A stretch of DNA of 64,000 nucleotides from Gracilaria vermiculophylla. Lineage: Eukaryota > Rhodophyta > Florideophyceae > Gracilariales > Gracilariaceae. Each line of letters starts with the position of its first letter. Positions within the stretch are counted from its first letter, which is position 1. A program made the position numbers and the translations under genes. Location of the stretch: positions 944,543-1,008,542 of the forward strand of contig JAHNZQ020000092.1 in the NCBI GenBank assembly GCA_019155205.2. Direction: 5' to 3'. Below are positions 10,195 to 20,006 of the stretch, in pieces. The notes beneath the pieces are model-generated. The model did not search any database. It had not been told where the DNA came from and saw nothing but the letters and a program-made list of their open reading frames with translations.

Positions 10195-10947
10195 TCAGAT
10201 CGGCGGTTCTATTAGTCTTCTTTTCAGGTTGTCGAAGGTTTCAAACTCCTCGTCCGTCAAGAGAGCCAATTGCGTCGGTTTGTCCTTCTCCAGGAGGCGA
10301 TTTAATGGCGCCGCTATACGGGAGAAATTCGGTACAAACCTCCGGAAGACGTTCCACAACCCTAAGAAGGAGCGAAGCTCCGTCTGGTTTGTGGGACGGC
10401 GAGCTTCCTTGATGGCGTCCTGAGGTTTCCTGGAAACCCGTAGGTGGCCTGGAAGCACAACGTGCCCCAGGTAGTCCACCGACGATTGGAAAAAGAAACA
10501 TTTCTCCAGCTTCAAGGTGAGTTCAGAATCCTTTAGGAGTTGGAGCACGTGCTTCACATGAATGAAGTGCTCCTCCACGCTGCGGGAGTATATGATGACG
10601 TCATCGATATACATCAAGGCGTACTGCCACTTCATCTTTGACAGGATAATGTCCACCGCTCGTTGGAACGTAGCGGGTGCGTTATTCAATCCAAATAGCA
10701 TCCTTAGGAATCTGAAGATCCCACAGTGCGAGGTGAACGTTATCTTATCCTTATCGAAATCTTCCATCTCAATCTGCCAGTAGCCGCTGTTGGCGTCTAG
10801 CATGGAGAAGACGGACGCATCGCCTATAGAGTGGATACATTCATCCATATGGGGCATCGGGTACGAATTGAGTACCGTCACCTCGTTTAGGCGCCTATGG
10901 TCAATACAGAACTTCAAGGAACCATCGTTTTTCTTCAAAAACACCAC
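10195..10947 (-). CDS. retrotransposon reverse transcriptase domain
   Basis: This 250-residue open segment carries the classical gypsy RT blocks in order: FLKKNDGSLKFCIDHRRLN, YPMPHMDECIHSIGDASVFSML, GYWQIEM, FTSHCGIFRFLRMLFGLNNAPATFQR, the catalytic ALMYIDDVIIYS, and the thumb/connection region LGHVVLPGHLRVS and LRSFLGLWNVFRRFVPNFS. The YxDD box is intact. It is part of a longer pol frame shared with the protease region and RNase H, ending here at an in-frame TGA. It is a segment of a dead element rather than a host gene. Confidence 0.93.
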   Translation of the reverse strand: MVFLKKNDGSLKFCIDHRRLNEVTVLNSYPMPHMDECIHSIGDASVFSMLDANSGYWQIEMEDFDKDKITFTSHCGIFRFLRMLFGLNNAPATFQRAVDIILSKMKWQYALMYIDDVIIYSRSVEEHFIHVKHVLQLLKDSELTLKLEKCFFFQSSVDYLGHVVLPGHLRVSRKPQDAIKEARRPTNQTELRSFLGLWNVFRRFVPNFSRIAAPLNRLLEKDKPTQLALLTDEEFETFDNLKRRLIEPPI

Positions 10948-11130
10948 TGGGAAGGCCCATACGGAATTGGAATGCTCGATAGCGCCCTTTTACAGCATCA
11001 GGTGGACCGGATTGCGTTCGAAATCGCGCCCATGGGGTCCGGCCCTCCTCGGGAGTGGATGTACGGGTTTCGCATCAGGTGTAAGCTGGGTTTTGTGCTT
11101 GGCCAGGCTAACCTGACCGAAGCGACCAGA

Positions 11131-12069
11131 TCACATGTCCTGAAAGGCGGATAGCATCTCCACTATCCTATGGCAATACCCTTCAAAATCTTCGCCCATT
11201 TGGAGCTTCTCCAGCCAGGTGGCAGGATTCTCTTCCTCTAGAGCCGTTGGAGTCGTCTCAGTCTCCATGGTGGCGATGGCATCGCGTTCCGCAAGGTCTT
11301 CCGCACGAGGAACATGAGCCAGTCCTGCAGCGGCGGGTAGTGCCAAGCCGACAATAGTTTCTTTCTGGAGCCGTAACGGCGACTCCTTCAGGTTGGCGAG
11401 CAATACCCTGAAGGGGATGTTCGTTATTATTTTCATAACACCGCTCCCCATCATTGAGTGCTGCTTCGTCGTCAGATGTGGACTCCCCTGTTGGAATGAA
11501 AGGCCAGATGCAGAGGTCCGCACCAAAACTTCGCCTTGACTCCTCGCGGGTATTTCGATGCTCTTCATCACCCGGAGCTTATTGGACTGCGTCTCCTTTG
11601 GAAGATTACCCACGTGACGCATGTTGTAGTCCGGTCCTGGAGAGGCGAACAGGATACCTACATGGGCGGCGTCGTGAAGCGTCACCTTCCGCAGGCGTGG
11701 GTAGATTGCAAGTACATTCCGATCCACGAAGGAAGTGACCAATATGCACTGTGCGGCCAGGTTGGTCGCCACGAGGAACCACACTTTCACCTGTAAGGAG
11801 CCCAACCGGAGGTACAGGGATATCCCTCCGAGGATGGTCAATGCTCGATGCGACGTATCGCGCATTGTAGGGAGCTTTCCAGTCCTCAAATGGCCAAGAG
11901 CAGACCGCAAGAGCACGTCGGCGTGAACCGGATTGGGGCCAGCTTCGATATTGAGGATAGCGCGCACCGTCGTGGTAGACAGCGGGAAACATCCTATGGA
12001 GGCAAATACCTTGTAGTTCTCACGGCGGAGTGTGTAAACAGAATCCTCAGAGCTGTCGAATGGGTCCAA
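11131..12069 (-). pseudogene. protease region of pol, catalytic motif degenerate
   Basis: This 312-codon frame lies between gag and reverse transcriptase, in the same frame as RT. A retropepsin-like fold is suggested by order and by alternating hydrophobic strands (LTILGGISLYLRLGSLQVKVWFLVA, split here as strands) and the C-terminal part leading to RT. Where a DTG/DSG active site is expected (RAILNIEAGPN) there is EAG instead, so an aspartic protease of this copy would be inactive. The assignment rests on position and is moderate. Confidence 0.55.
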
Positions 12070-12251
12070 CGGGATTGGAGGGCCCGTCGATTCTGCGTCG
12101 ACGGAGCAGACGGCTTCTCCCCCTTTCCTAAAGGCGACCTCCGTGAAGCTGAGGCTCGATGATGAAGAGCCACGCCGAGCCTCTACGCGTGGCTCTGAGG
12201 TTTTTCCTGGTTGGAGAGGGGCTGAGTTCCAGTCAAGGACGGCTTCTGCTG

Positions 12252-13880
12252 TTATGCGTCGCGATGATACGTGCTCTCTTGAGGTCGAACCGGATTGGGC
12301 ACCGGCATCTGCGTTGTGGGTGCAATTGACAGTGGGACAGGCTGCACTCCCAGTGGAGCACGGTAACCGTAGTTTCCTTGAGAGGAGCGGATGTCGCGAT
12401 ACGCGGTTCTATAACTTCCGCTCTCCGTTGGTGTGTCCTTCAGGTCCTGGAAGGTTTTCTCTCTTTCCTGGAGGATGGCGGCCCTCATTACCGGGGTGAG
12501 AGTCGTACAATGTACGGGCTCTCGTGACAAGCAAATCGTGTAAGGCGGTTGGTAGCCTCGAGGGTTCGCAAATCGGACGCTGCTGTAGGATCCTGCCGAG
12601 GCGTACGAAGTGGGAGACGAGGGCGTCCTCGTCCTAGACGGTGCTCCCTGAGAGGCAGCGTACGTGAGGGCAAGGGCCTCTTGCTCTCCTAAGAGCGTGA
12701 GTTCGTCGACCTCCTCCAAGGAGCTGGAGTCCAACGTCAGGGCGGATGCCCGACGGGTCCTTGAGGCCGTCGGTTTTTTCGAAAGTGGAGCATGACTGTG
12801 GCGAGCGGCACGTTGGGTATCCCCATAGTATTCCGCGAAACGCACTAACTTCGTGTAGGTGGTCTTTGGGTGCGTTGTCAGGTGATTACGCACCCTCGCG
12901 CGTATCCAGGAAAGAAGTGCCTCGACAAACAACGACTTCAACCGCCGTTCGGAGTACACGTTCCCACACCGTAGGGCCTTCGCCCACAGCTTCTGTGAGA
13001 ACTCTGTCTCGGTCATTCTGGTGCTATGCCTATAGGAGGTGACTTGAGCATCAGCATCGGCTATCACCTCGTTCGTTGCGTACCTTTTAAGGAGTAAATT
13101 GACTACCTCCGGGTACGTCGTTAAGATCTCCTTTCCAGGATCATTCTCAATGGTGCTCTCCCCCGTGAGGCGTGGCTGCACCAGTGAGTGCGCTTGGCCT
13201 GTGAGGCAGAACTGAAAGCACCATACAATCGCACCTTCATAGACACCATTGGTGTTACACGCTGAACAGAAGCGCGTAAGAAAACTCAACACCGAGATGG
13301 GGTCTTCGCCTGAGAAGGAGTGCTTCTTCATTTGAATATCCATGGGGCGCTCCATCTTCGTGGGTCGTTTAGCGACCGCCGCGTCGTAGAGAGTGGAGTG
13401 ATCATTAAACCTGTAGGTGTCATAATCCACCACTTTGTCGAAGAGGTCGTTAAGCGGGACGACCCTCCTGACCCTTCTGCTCTTCTCCTTGAGAGATATA
13501 CTGTCCTCCAAGCTAAAGCTGTTTACGGATTCGGAGTCCGAGCTTCTCTCCGAATCTGTGTGTCGCTTTCTTCTTTCCTCCCTCCGTTTCTTTCGAAGTC
13601 TTTCCTTAAGGTGGTTTGGGTTACTGACGATACCCCCGTTATCGCATTCCACCCCAGGGGTATCCTGTCCTTCTCTCCTAAGGTGAACTTCTTCGCGACC
13701 GATATCCTGTCTTCCTCCGTGGGGCGTCAGGCCCAGACGGTGCATAGCAAGATTCCTGAGGTGGTCCCGTTTTCTTATGGCAGTATCCAGTCCTTCTCTA
13801 CCCGGGGTCACCTTAGGTGTTGATAGAGAGAACCTCTCTTGTACGGAAGAATAACTTTGAAACGCCGCTGCGGGGAGCAA
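12252..13880 (-). CDS. retrotransposon Gag-like polyprotein
   Basis: A 542-codon frame directly downstream of the 5' LTR on the minus strand, in a different frame from pol. It starts with a charged Lys/Arg/Glu/Ser-rich part (LKERLRKKRREERRKRH), then a helical capsid-like domain with FSGEDPISVLSFLTRFCSAC and a long EFSQKLWAKALRCGNVYSE region as in gypsy Gag proteins. The C terminus is Ser/Pro/Tyr-rich. I see no CCHC zinc knuckle, which many chromovirus Gags have. Short frames between 13992 and 14455 may be leader sequence. The frame has no internal stop, unlike pol and the antisense ORF. Confidence 0.75.
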   Translation of the reverse strand: MLPAAAFQSYSSVQERFSLSTPKVTPGREGLDTAIRKRDHLRNLAMHRLGLTPHGGRQDIGREEVHLRREGQDTPGVECDNGGIVSNPNHLKERLRKKRREERRKRHTDSERSSDSESVNSFSLEDSISLKEKSRRVRRVVPLNDLFDKVVDYDTYRFNDHSTLYDAAVAKRPTKMERPMDIQMKKHSFSGEDPISVLSFLTRFCSACNTNGVYEGAIVWCFQFCLTGQAHSLVQPRLTGESTIENDPGKEILTTYPEVVNLLLKRYATNEVIADADAQVTSYRHSTRMTETEFSQKLWAKALRCGNVYSERRLKSLFVEALLSWIRARVRNHLTTHPKTTYTKLVRFAEYYGDTQRAARHSHAPLSKKPTASRTRRASALTLDSSSLEEVDELTLLGEQEALALTYAASQGAPSRTRTPSSPTSYASAGSYSSVRFANPRGYQPPYTICLSREPVHCTTLTPVMRAAILQEREKTFQDLKDTPTESGSYRTAYRDIRSSQGNYGYRAPLGVQPVPLSIAPTTQMPVPNPVRPQESTYHRDA

Positions 13881-14452
13881 CTGCGCGGTTTGGGAACGAA
13901 ACGCCGCCTGAATAACGTCTTAGATCACCTCGCGGAAGGGGTCGGAATCCAGCAAAGCATCCACAGCACGGTGAGCGCTCTCCGTTGCGATTTACTCCAC
14001 AAGGGTGTGGCGGCGCGCTCCGAAGTGGGCTTCAACACCTGCAGGTATTCTTTTGACTAGCTCTTGTGAGAGCCAATTCGTAAGGCGCGGGGCTGGGGAC
14101 TCTAAGAGGGAGTTCGCCTCCGGGTATTCCCATCCCTGCAGCTCGTGAGGTGGCGGCTGCAATGCCGTGTGCGGTTCTTTAACCTCCACATCGGCGTTCT
14201 ACAGAGGTGTCGCGGGGGATTCCGCTTGCCTCCGATCATGCATTCTCCTAAGGCGAGTCCTGAACCGCTCCACAGAGGAACCAGGATTCCGAAGGAGACT
14301 TTAAGGGTCCTCCAGTGCGGCGGCCATTCCCTGGGGAGCGCTGCGCGTGCTGCGCTCACCAACGGAGTCGGTTGCTTGAGGATCCTATAGGGGGGTTTCC
14401 ATTGAGGGTTCTGAGAGATCCATAGAGGAGTAGGTCGGATGTGATTTTCTTC

Positions 14453-15132
14453 CACTTCCGAATCACCTTAAGGAAGAATTCCACTGTTGGGGGTTGGTCG
14501 TTGCAAACTAGAAACACGGTTCTGCTGCAACTTGTGCGAATCCTTTAGAAACTGTGACCTTCTAAGTCGAGAGACCAGTTGTGATACTGTCCGCCCTCCT
14601 CTCGAGGTAGTGAAGCACAACGTCCGTTAGGAGTTTTTGTTGACTCCAAAGACACGTATTCCTAAAGGTGGTCTCCGGTATCCGCTGTCGCGAGCCGGGG
14701 GAATTCTTAAAGGGGATCCGCAATCACCAAGCGGAGGGGGAGGTTCACTGGGCGGACAATGCTCGTACAGGCGCTGCTATGATGCGACCTGGAGATCGGC
14801 GGCTTAGAAACCTGAGTTGATCGACAAGAGACTGTAACCGGAAAAGAAGATGAAGACTAAAGGGTGCTTGTCTTTACTTCCCCAGAGGTGGAGCTTAACC
14901 GGCAGATTAAGTATCAAGACGGGAGCCCACCTCGGCAGGTCTCGCTACTGAACTAATTACCTGCATAAATTAACTATAATAAATAATAATTCTACCGTTC
15001 CTTAAGTATACTGTAGCGCACGCGGGCGGAATTCTGCACCGCGTGGCCCAGCTAATAAAATACGAGCCCTCCTTAAAAATATTATACCATAAGGCCAAAC
15101 CACCCTATTTCATTAGGAGCCACTGTACTACA
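14453..15132 (-). repeat. 5' LTR (copy L2)
   Basis: About 680 bases matching L1 in the same orientation; on the minus strand it starts TGTAGTACAG at 15132. The inner end near 14453 is placed by the end of the match to L1. The primer binding site just inside it could not be identified with confidence because no clear TGG start with a tRNA complement is visible at the boundary. Directly outside (15133 onward) lies the chromodomain of the second copy, so this LTR marks an insertion point. Confidence 0.85.
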
Positions 15133-15526
15133 ACGGGTACACTTGAACCTCCAAGAACGACACGGAAGAACCTTCGGGACAAATCCCGGAGAACGTTACC
15201 AAGAGATACCACGCCAATCTGGTGCAGAGACGCTTCTCAGCATAGTCGCTTCCTTTTGGGAAAGGGAGAGGGGGCTCTTAGCCACAGTTGTTTTTCGTCT
15301 CCGCTGTCTATCCTCCACCTGGAGTTCTCTTTTCCCCTCCAGGACGCCGTTGCCCGCTTTTCACACGCTCTCCTGGCGGTAATTCATGTCGTTGAGCGCA
15401 CGGGTGCGGCCCGTTCATATTGCAACTACCGTTAATGGAGCTTCTGCTACAACTCAAGGATCTTTTATTCCGCTACCGTGGACTACGTCCAATCGCCAAA
15501 TTTCTATCACCTACAGGTCACCAAAT

Positions 15527-17660
15527 CACGTCATATACTCCGCTTCGAGGCGAGCTTTTGCCGTGAACGCTTGGCTCTCGAAGAACCCCGACAGGATTTC
15601 CTTGATGACCGCCATCGAGGCTCGGTCCACCCGGGCCTTGTGGAGTTCTAGGACCCAAGCACGCGTCTCGCGCAGAGCCTTTACAGGAGAAGCCGGAGCA
15701 GGACGGCTCGTCATCAGGCACCCCTCCACCAACTCCTGGAAGGCAGCTTCCAGAGCCCCAGAGGATAATCCGCACGACGGTGCACCCGAAGCGGCCACCT
15801 CCGTTGAAGGAGCGACAACCGCCACGGAAAGATCCGCGGACGGCGGACCAGATACGACAGGGGCTTCCCGACGGGACTCCGCAAGCTACGCCGTGGAGGT
15901 CGGCAGAGCCAAGGACGAAATCGGTGGCACCGGAGGTGACGGCGGTGCGGGAATTGGAACGCTCCGCAGGCGATGCTGAAGAGTAGACCGAGGGACGCTC
16001 AGCACTTGGGGTTGCCCCAACGGGGCCGAAGAAACTGGGACAGGAGCAATCTCGTCCTTTTCCATAAGAGACACAGCAGCTACAACTGCCGGAGCATTCG
16101 GCATTGCAGCGGGCCGCGGCGTTATATCCTCAGGAGGCGCACCCATATCCTGGGACGGAGCCGGTAGCCGACGGGGCATATGATGCGCCAGGATCTCCAT
16201 CAAGGGGTCATAGTCGGGTACTTGGAGCCGCGGCACATGAGAAACCCGAGAAGAAGCTAGACGGGGAAAGTTCGGAAGGGTTCGCCCGTGATCTTCTTCA
16301 TTGGGACTCCTCACGATGGGGTGAAACTTATCTTCGCCGTATTTGTACCAAAGGAAGCACGGCATATCGTTCCACGCCACCTGCAGATTGTAATCCAGCA
16401 GCGTCTCCGCTTCAGATTCGCTCCATGTGGTGCCCTTCATTAGGTTCTTAATGCCAAAGTAGCGCAGGACCCGGATAATCGACACCGACAAGGGGAGCAA
16501 ACGTCCGTCGGTCAGCATATACGAAGTATCCCAGTAGAGGTGACCGTCGCGGCATCGAGTATAAGAGGTGAGGCCTTCGTCCGCTGCTTGGAGATACGCC
16601 GTCAGGGTGGCGACCGCGAATTCCGTCGAGACGATGAATATGACGAAACGCCCTAAGAAGTCACGGGGATCTAGAACCTCCGAGGTGTGGTACGCGAAGG
16701 TGATGGGTGTCGCCACGCAGAGGTGCGGGGATACCCAGTGGTCCCTCCAAGAGTCTTTCATCTTGAGGTATTACTTCGGACGTTGCCCGCAAGGCACGTC
16801 GTATATTTGCGTGTTATGCCAACCGTAAACGTACCCGAAGGCGGTGCGTAGTCGAGTCTCATCCGCGAGGTGCGTCTCCAAACGAAGTACCCGAAGGCGG
16901 TGCGTACTCGAGTCTCATCCGCGAGGTGCGTCTCCAAACTATTTCGGCTAAGCCAGTAGAGGCGATCGTTTAGGGGAATAGAGGGCAACACCGCGAGGGT
17001 CGGATGTCCATCGGCAAAGCTTCCGGGTCGCCCCACTCTTTGGTGCGAGCTCTCCTTGTGAAAGATTATCTGGAGTCGCGCCTGGAACTCTCATTCCTCG
17101 GCGCACCTCAGATAAGGAGTATCGCAGAGTCCGATCGTGGTTGGAGCGTTGTCACCATGCACCGGAGTGTGGAGCCAGTGAGCGCGATAAGCGTCCACCC
17201 GGTTCCGCTTCTGGTCGTTCCACGCAGCCTCCGGTAGGGCCCGGAATGGCATCGCCTGGAGGTACGGTTTGAAATGGTGGATGCATTCCTCCACGGGGTA
17301 CGGGAGACTTACACGTCTGTTGTGGAACGGAACAAAGACCCGCGTGGCACGATGGTCGAACTGCTACCCTGGGCGGAATGGTGCACCGGTTGAGGCGTAA
17401 CACACCTCAGAATTGGATGGAGACGTAGGCGCCGGAGTTGGAGCAGACATGCCGAAGGTGTCGGTAGTTGGATGGATGGCGACCGAACGCAATGTTGCAC
17501 CTGACGAGAGTGATCTGACGCAATTTGGGGAGCGGGCCGCTTTTATACGTCCAACCGGGGAAGAAGCAACGTCGAGCCGCATTCGCGGAGAGGATGGACG
17601 GCCGGAGGCAGGCGAGGTATGGAGCACGGAGCACCATGGCGGGGCACACGTTCATATCCA
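15527..17660 (-). pseudogene. antisense accessory ORF, second copy, broken
   Basis: Runs opposite to its own gag-pol direction and parallels 5121-7841. The best preserved frame is 16761-15886, 291 codons, with blocks SWRDHWVSPHLCVATPITFA, GHLYWDTSYMLTDGRLLPL, WNDMPCFLWYKYGEDKFHP and the Pro/Ala-rich region. It is followed after a stop and frame change by the C-terminal helix (ALEAAFQELVEG, ASPVKALRETRAWVLELHKA). Upstream pieces include IHHFKPYLQAMPFRALP and LADETRVRTAFGYF. A direct tandem duplication of about 58 bases near 16829-16940 repeats the LADETRVRTAFGYF segment. Combining both copies suggests an ancestral protein of roughly 800-900 residues. No known family is recognised. Confidence 0.7.
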
Positions 17661-18169
17661 GTGGAGGCCGACGGGAGGGTAGGCGAGATGATTATGAGAC
17701 GATGCACCTTCACGGAGACAGAACCAACGGACGCGATGAATCGCGTGTTCCCCAACGGAGGACCCGTGAAGGAATCGGAGCGTCAAGCGCCTTGAGTGAA
17801 TTGGTGTCCAATCCGGACTGACCCCCGCTCCGGCCACGGAGGTCGCACGCTTGCACCGCGCACGACACGATCGAGTGCGTTAAAGCTCACGCCACTGACT
17901 GGCACGGCAGCACCGACGGGTTACGCCAAGGAAGAGGAGACGCGGCCGGGTCAAGGAGGATCAAAGGCCCGCAAACACCGCTAGGGATGAAACATGAGCC
18001 CGCGGTGGTACGCCGCGCAGGACTATGGAAGTATGAAGGAACGCCTGAACGGAAGAACGTGTGCCATCGCTGGAGGCCGCACTTGCCTCAACACCGATAG
18101 GAGTCACCCAGGGATCGAGAAATTCGAAGATGCATCTCGAGGAAGTGGTGTAATTTAGGAAAAGAGGTA

Positions 18170-18720
18170 TGTAGTACAGTGACTCCTAAGGAAATATGCT
18201 GTTGTTGCTTTATGGCGTGATACTCTTAAGGAGGGCTCCTGCTTTATTAACAGAGCCACTTGGTGCATAACTCGGCCCGCATGCGCTACAGTATCCTTAA
18301 GGAGTGGTAGAATTTATGTTTATTTAAGATAATTTGTGCGGGTAATTACTACAGTAGTGAGACCTGCCGAGCAGGGCTCCTGGCTTGATACTGAATCTGC
18401 CGCTCGAGCTCCACCTCTGGGGAAGTAAAACAAACACCCTTGCGTCTTCATCTACTTATCCGGTTGGAGACTTTGGTTGATCATCCTCAGGTTTCTAAGC
18501 CGCCGGTCGCCAGGTCGCCTCATAGCAGCGCCTGTAGGAGCATTGTTCGCCCAGTGAACCTCCCCCTCCACTTGCTGTCTACGGATCCCCTTTAAGAATT
18601 CCCCCGGCTCGCGACAGCGAATACCGGAGATCACCTTTAGGAACACGCACTTTTGGAGTCAACAGAAACTCTTAACGGACGTTGTGCTCTACTACCTCGA
18701 AAGAAGAACTAACAGTACCA
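18170..18720 (+). repeat. 3' LTR (copy L3)
   Basis: Begins TGTAGTACAG immediately after a purine tract. It shares with L1 and L2 the blocks CTTAAGGAGGGCTCC, GCTACAGTATCCTTAAGGA, GGTAATTACT, CCACCTCTGGGGAAGTAAA and CCCCCGGCTCGCGACAGCG. After about 18720 it no longer matches them clearly, so either the end has diverged or another subfamily end is present. Confidence 0.8.
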
Positions 18721-19521
18721 CAGAAACCGTAACCTTTAGCAAGATAGAAACTTTCTACGCGTCTATATCTTCATTTCTCACCATTACAGCAACTTTTAGC
18801 ACCCGGAATTGACAACACGTCTACGACTATCAGTGTTGTCAGCGATGAGCTTCATTATAGCTCTAATGCAAGACCAGAGGATGCAATCTAAGAGTATGTT
18901 GAATCTATATGGCAAAGAGCGCGCAGCTAGATATTATGGATATATATACTTCAGTAGGTAGAGCAAAAAAGAAGGCCGAGAGAAGAATTAATCTCTGCAA
19001 AGCAGATGTGTTCAATATATCACATGTGAAGCAGAATTTTTTAAACATATTTAGAATCGTATAAGGGCTGTTTATGAGTCGACCACGATTGTACACTAGT
19101 TGTGGCCTATAGTCTACGTGAAAAGTTTTTGAAATGAAAATAAATCGTCTGCTGTGAAGTAAAAATTTGAAAGCAAGAAGAAGCTTTAAATAGTATTATT
19201 GGGCACGAAACACAACTTTTAGAGCTCTATTATACCCCAACAAAAATCATTTTAAGTCCAAATTACAAATAACCTCTTGATTTCAGCACAAAATGCAGCA
19301 AAACTAATTTCAGGCCACTCAAAACTCTCAACTTTACAGACGGAAGATAAAACCAAACGCAAAAAGTCTCCAACATAGTTAAATGCGCAAAGAATGAAAA
19401 TAAACCTTTCTATACTCATATGAAGCAATCGTTTGGAAAAAAATATATATATGATTCATTTGTTTGAGCACGAAGAAATAGAAAACATTTCGAACAAATT
19501 TTACAAGACCATTAAAATCAC
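18721..19521. other. AT-rich intergenic stretch, no gene recognised
   Basis: Strongly AT-rich sequence between the LTR and a fold-back element. Only very short open frames are present. Nothing coding or structural is recognised. Confidence 0.5.
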
Positions 19522-20006
19522 CTGAAACGCATTCATTTACTGTAAATCCGACCCGGGGCTGCGTCCTGCCACGTAAACCGACGTAGGGTTCCGTCCGTTA
19601 CGTACCCCTGGCCTGATTCGAACTCATCACAACTACAACAATTGACGAAANNNNNNNNNNNNNNNNNNNNNNNNNNNNNNNNNNNNNNNNNNNNNNNNNN
19701 NNNNNNNNNNNNNNNNNNNNNNNNNNNNNNNNNNNNNNNNNNNNNNNNNNTGACCAAGTCCCGCTGAGAACCCTACCGGAGGAAGGGAAGGGGAGGAAGA
19801 GATGGGGAGGAGCGAAATTGTCCCCCGTATTTAATAGACACAGTTCGTGCTTGCAAGTGGAGAGGAACGCGCGGCCATTCGTCAATTTCTTTTAGTTGCG
19901 TCGAGTTCGAATCTGTTCAGGGGTACGTAACCGACGACTTTCTGCGGCGGTTTACGTTGCTGGAAGCAGCCCCGGGTCAGATTCACAGTAAATGAATGCG
20001 TTTCAG
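19522..20006. mobile_element. fold-back/MITE-like element with about 130-bp inverted arms around a gap
   Basis: The left arm (19522 to about 19650) and the right arm (about 19880-20006) are inverted repeats. Both start CTGAAACGCATTCATTTAC from the outside and share CCCGGGGCTGC, ACGTAAACCG, GTTACGTACCCCTG and GATTCGAACTC on the way in, at about 80 percent identity by eye. The centre contains a 100-N gap plus about 130 bases of purine-rich sequence. No transposase frame is visible. Flanking duplications are not evident. It is best described as a non-autonomous inverted-repeat element. Confidence 0.72.
19651..19750. other. assembly gap (100 N)
   Basis: One hundred undetermined bases, again a standard placeholder. 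It falls inside the hairpin formed by the inverted arms on both sides, which is a likely reason for the assembly break. Confidence 0.99.

Larger units (their letters stand above)
3934..15132 (-). mobile_element. Ty3/gypsy chromovirus-like LTR retrotransposon, about 11.2 kb, decayed
   Basis: On the minus strand the order is 5' LTR (15132 to about 14453), gag, degenerate protease, reverse transcriptase, RNase H, integrase, chromodomain, then a long ORF on the opposite strand, and the 3' LTR (4615 to 3934). The order RT-RH-IN plus a C-terminal chromodomain places it in the Ty3/gypsy chromoviruses. A purine tract (AGGAAAAAGGGTA on the minus strand) sits directly before the 3' LTR start TGTAGTACAG, which confirms the direction. 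The two LTRs match over about 680 bases with scattered differences. Stops and frameshifts in pol, and a further insertion in the antisense ORF, show it can no longer supply its own proteins. Its right end breaks into the chromodomain of a second copy. Confidence 0.9.
15133..18720 (+). mobile_element. 3' remnant of a second copy of the same retrotransposon
   Basis: In plus orientation this fragment holds the tail of the chromodomain (from 15133; SKNDTEEPSGQIPENV, then KRYHANLVQRRF and a stop), the antisense accessory ORF on the minus strand, a purine tract AGGAAAAGAGGTA at 18157-18169, and an LTR starting TGTAGTACAG at 18170. The rest of its pol and its 5' LTR are missing to the left, where the 11.2-kb copy begins. 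The simplest reading is that the 11.2-kb element inserted, in opposite orientation, into the chromodomain of this copy. The 5' half of the host copy would then lie in or beyond the gap at 3834. Confidence 0.82.

Noticed and set aside
14102..14455. Extra leader gene between 5' LTR and gag
   Set aside because: Frames are short and inconsistent. It is more simply the untranslated leader or a decayed gag start.
15043..15435. Plus-strand 130-codon frame crossing the LTR/chromodomain junction
   Set aside because: It joins LTR sequence to the chromodomain tail in the wrong frame. The correct frame is the one giving SKNDTEEPSGQIPENV.
19600..19915. tRNA gene suggested by GTTCGAATC-like B-box words
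   Set aside because: The words lie within the inverted arms of the fold-back element. No acceptor stem, anticodon arm or A box could be drawn.
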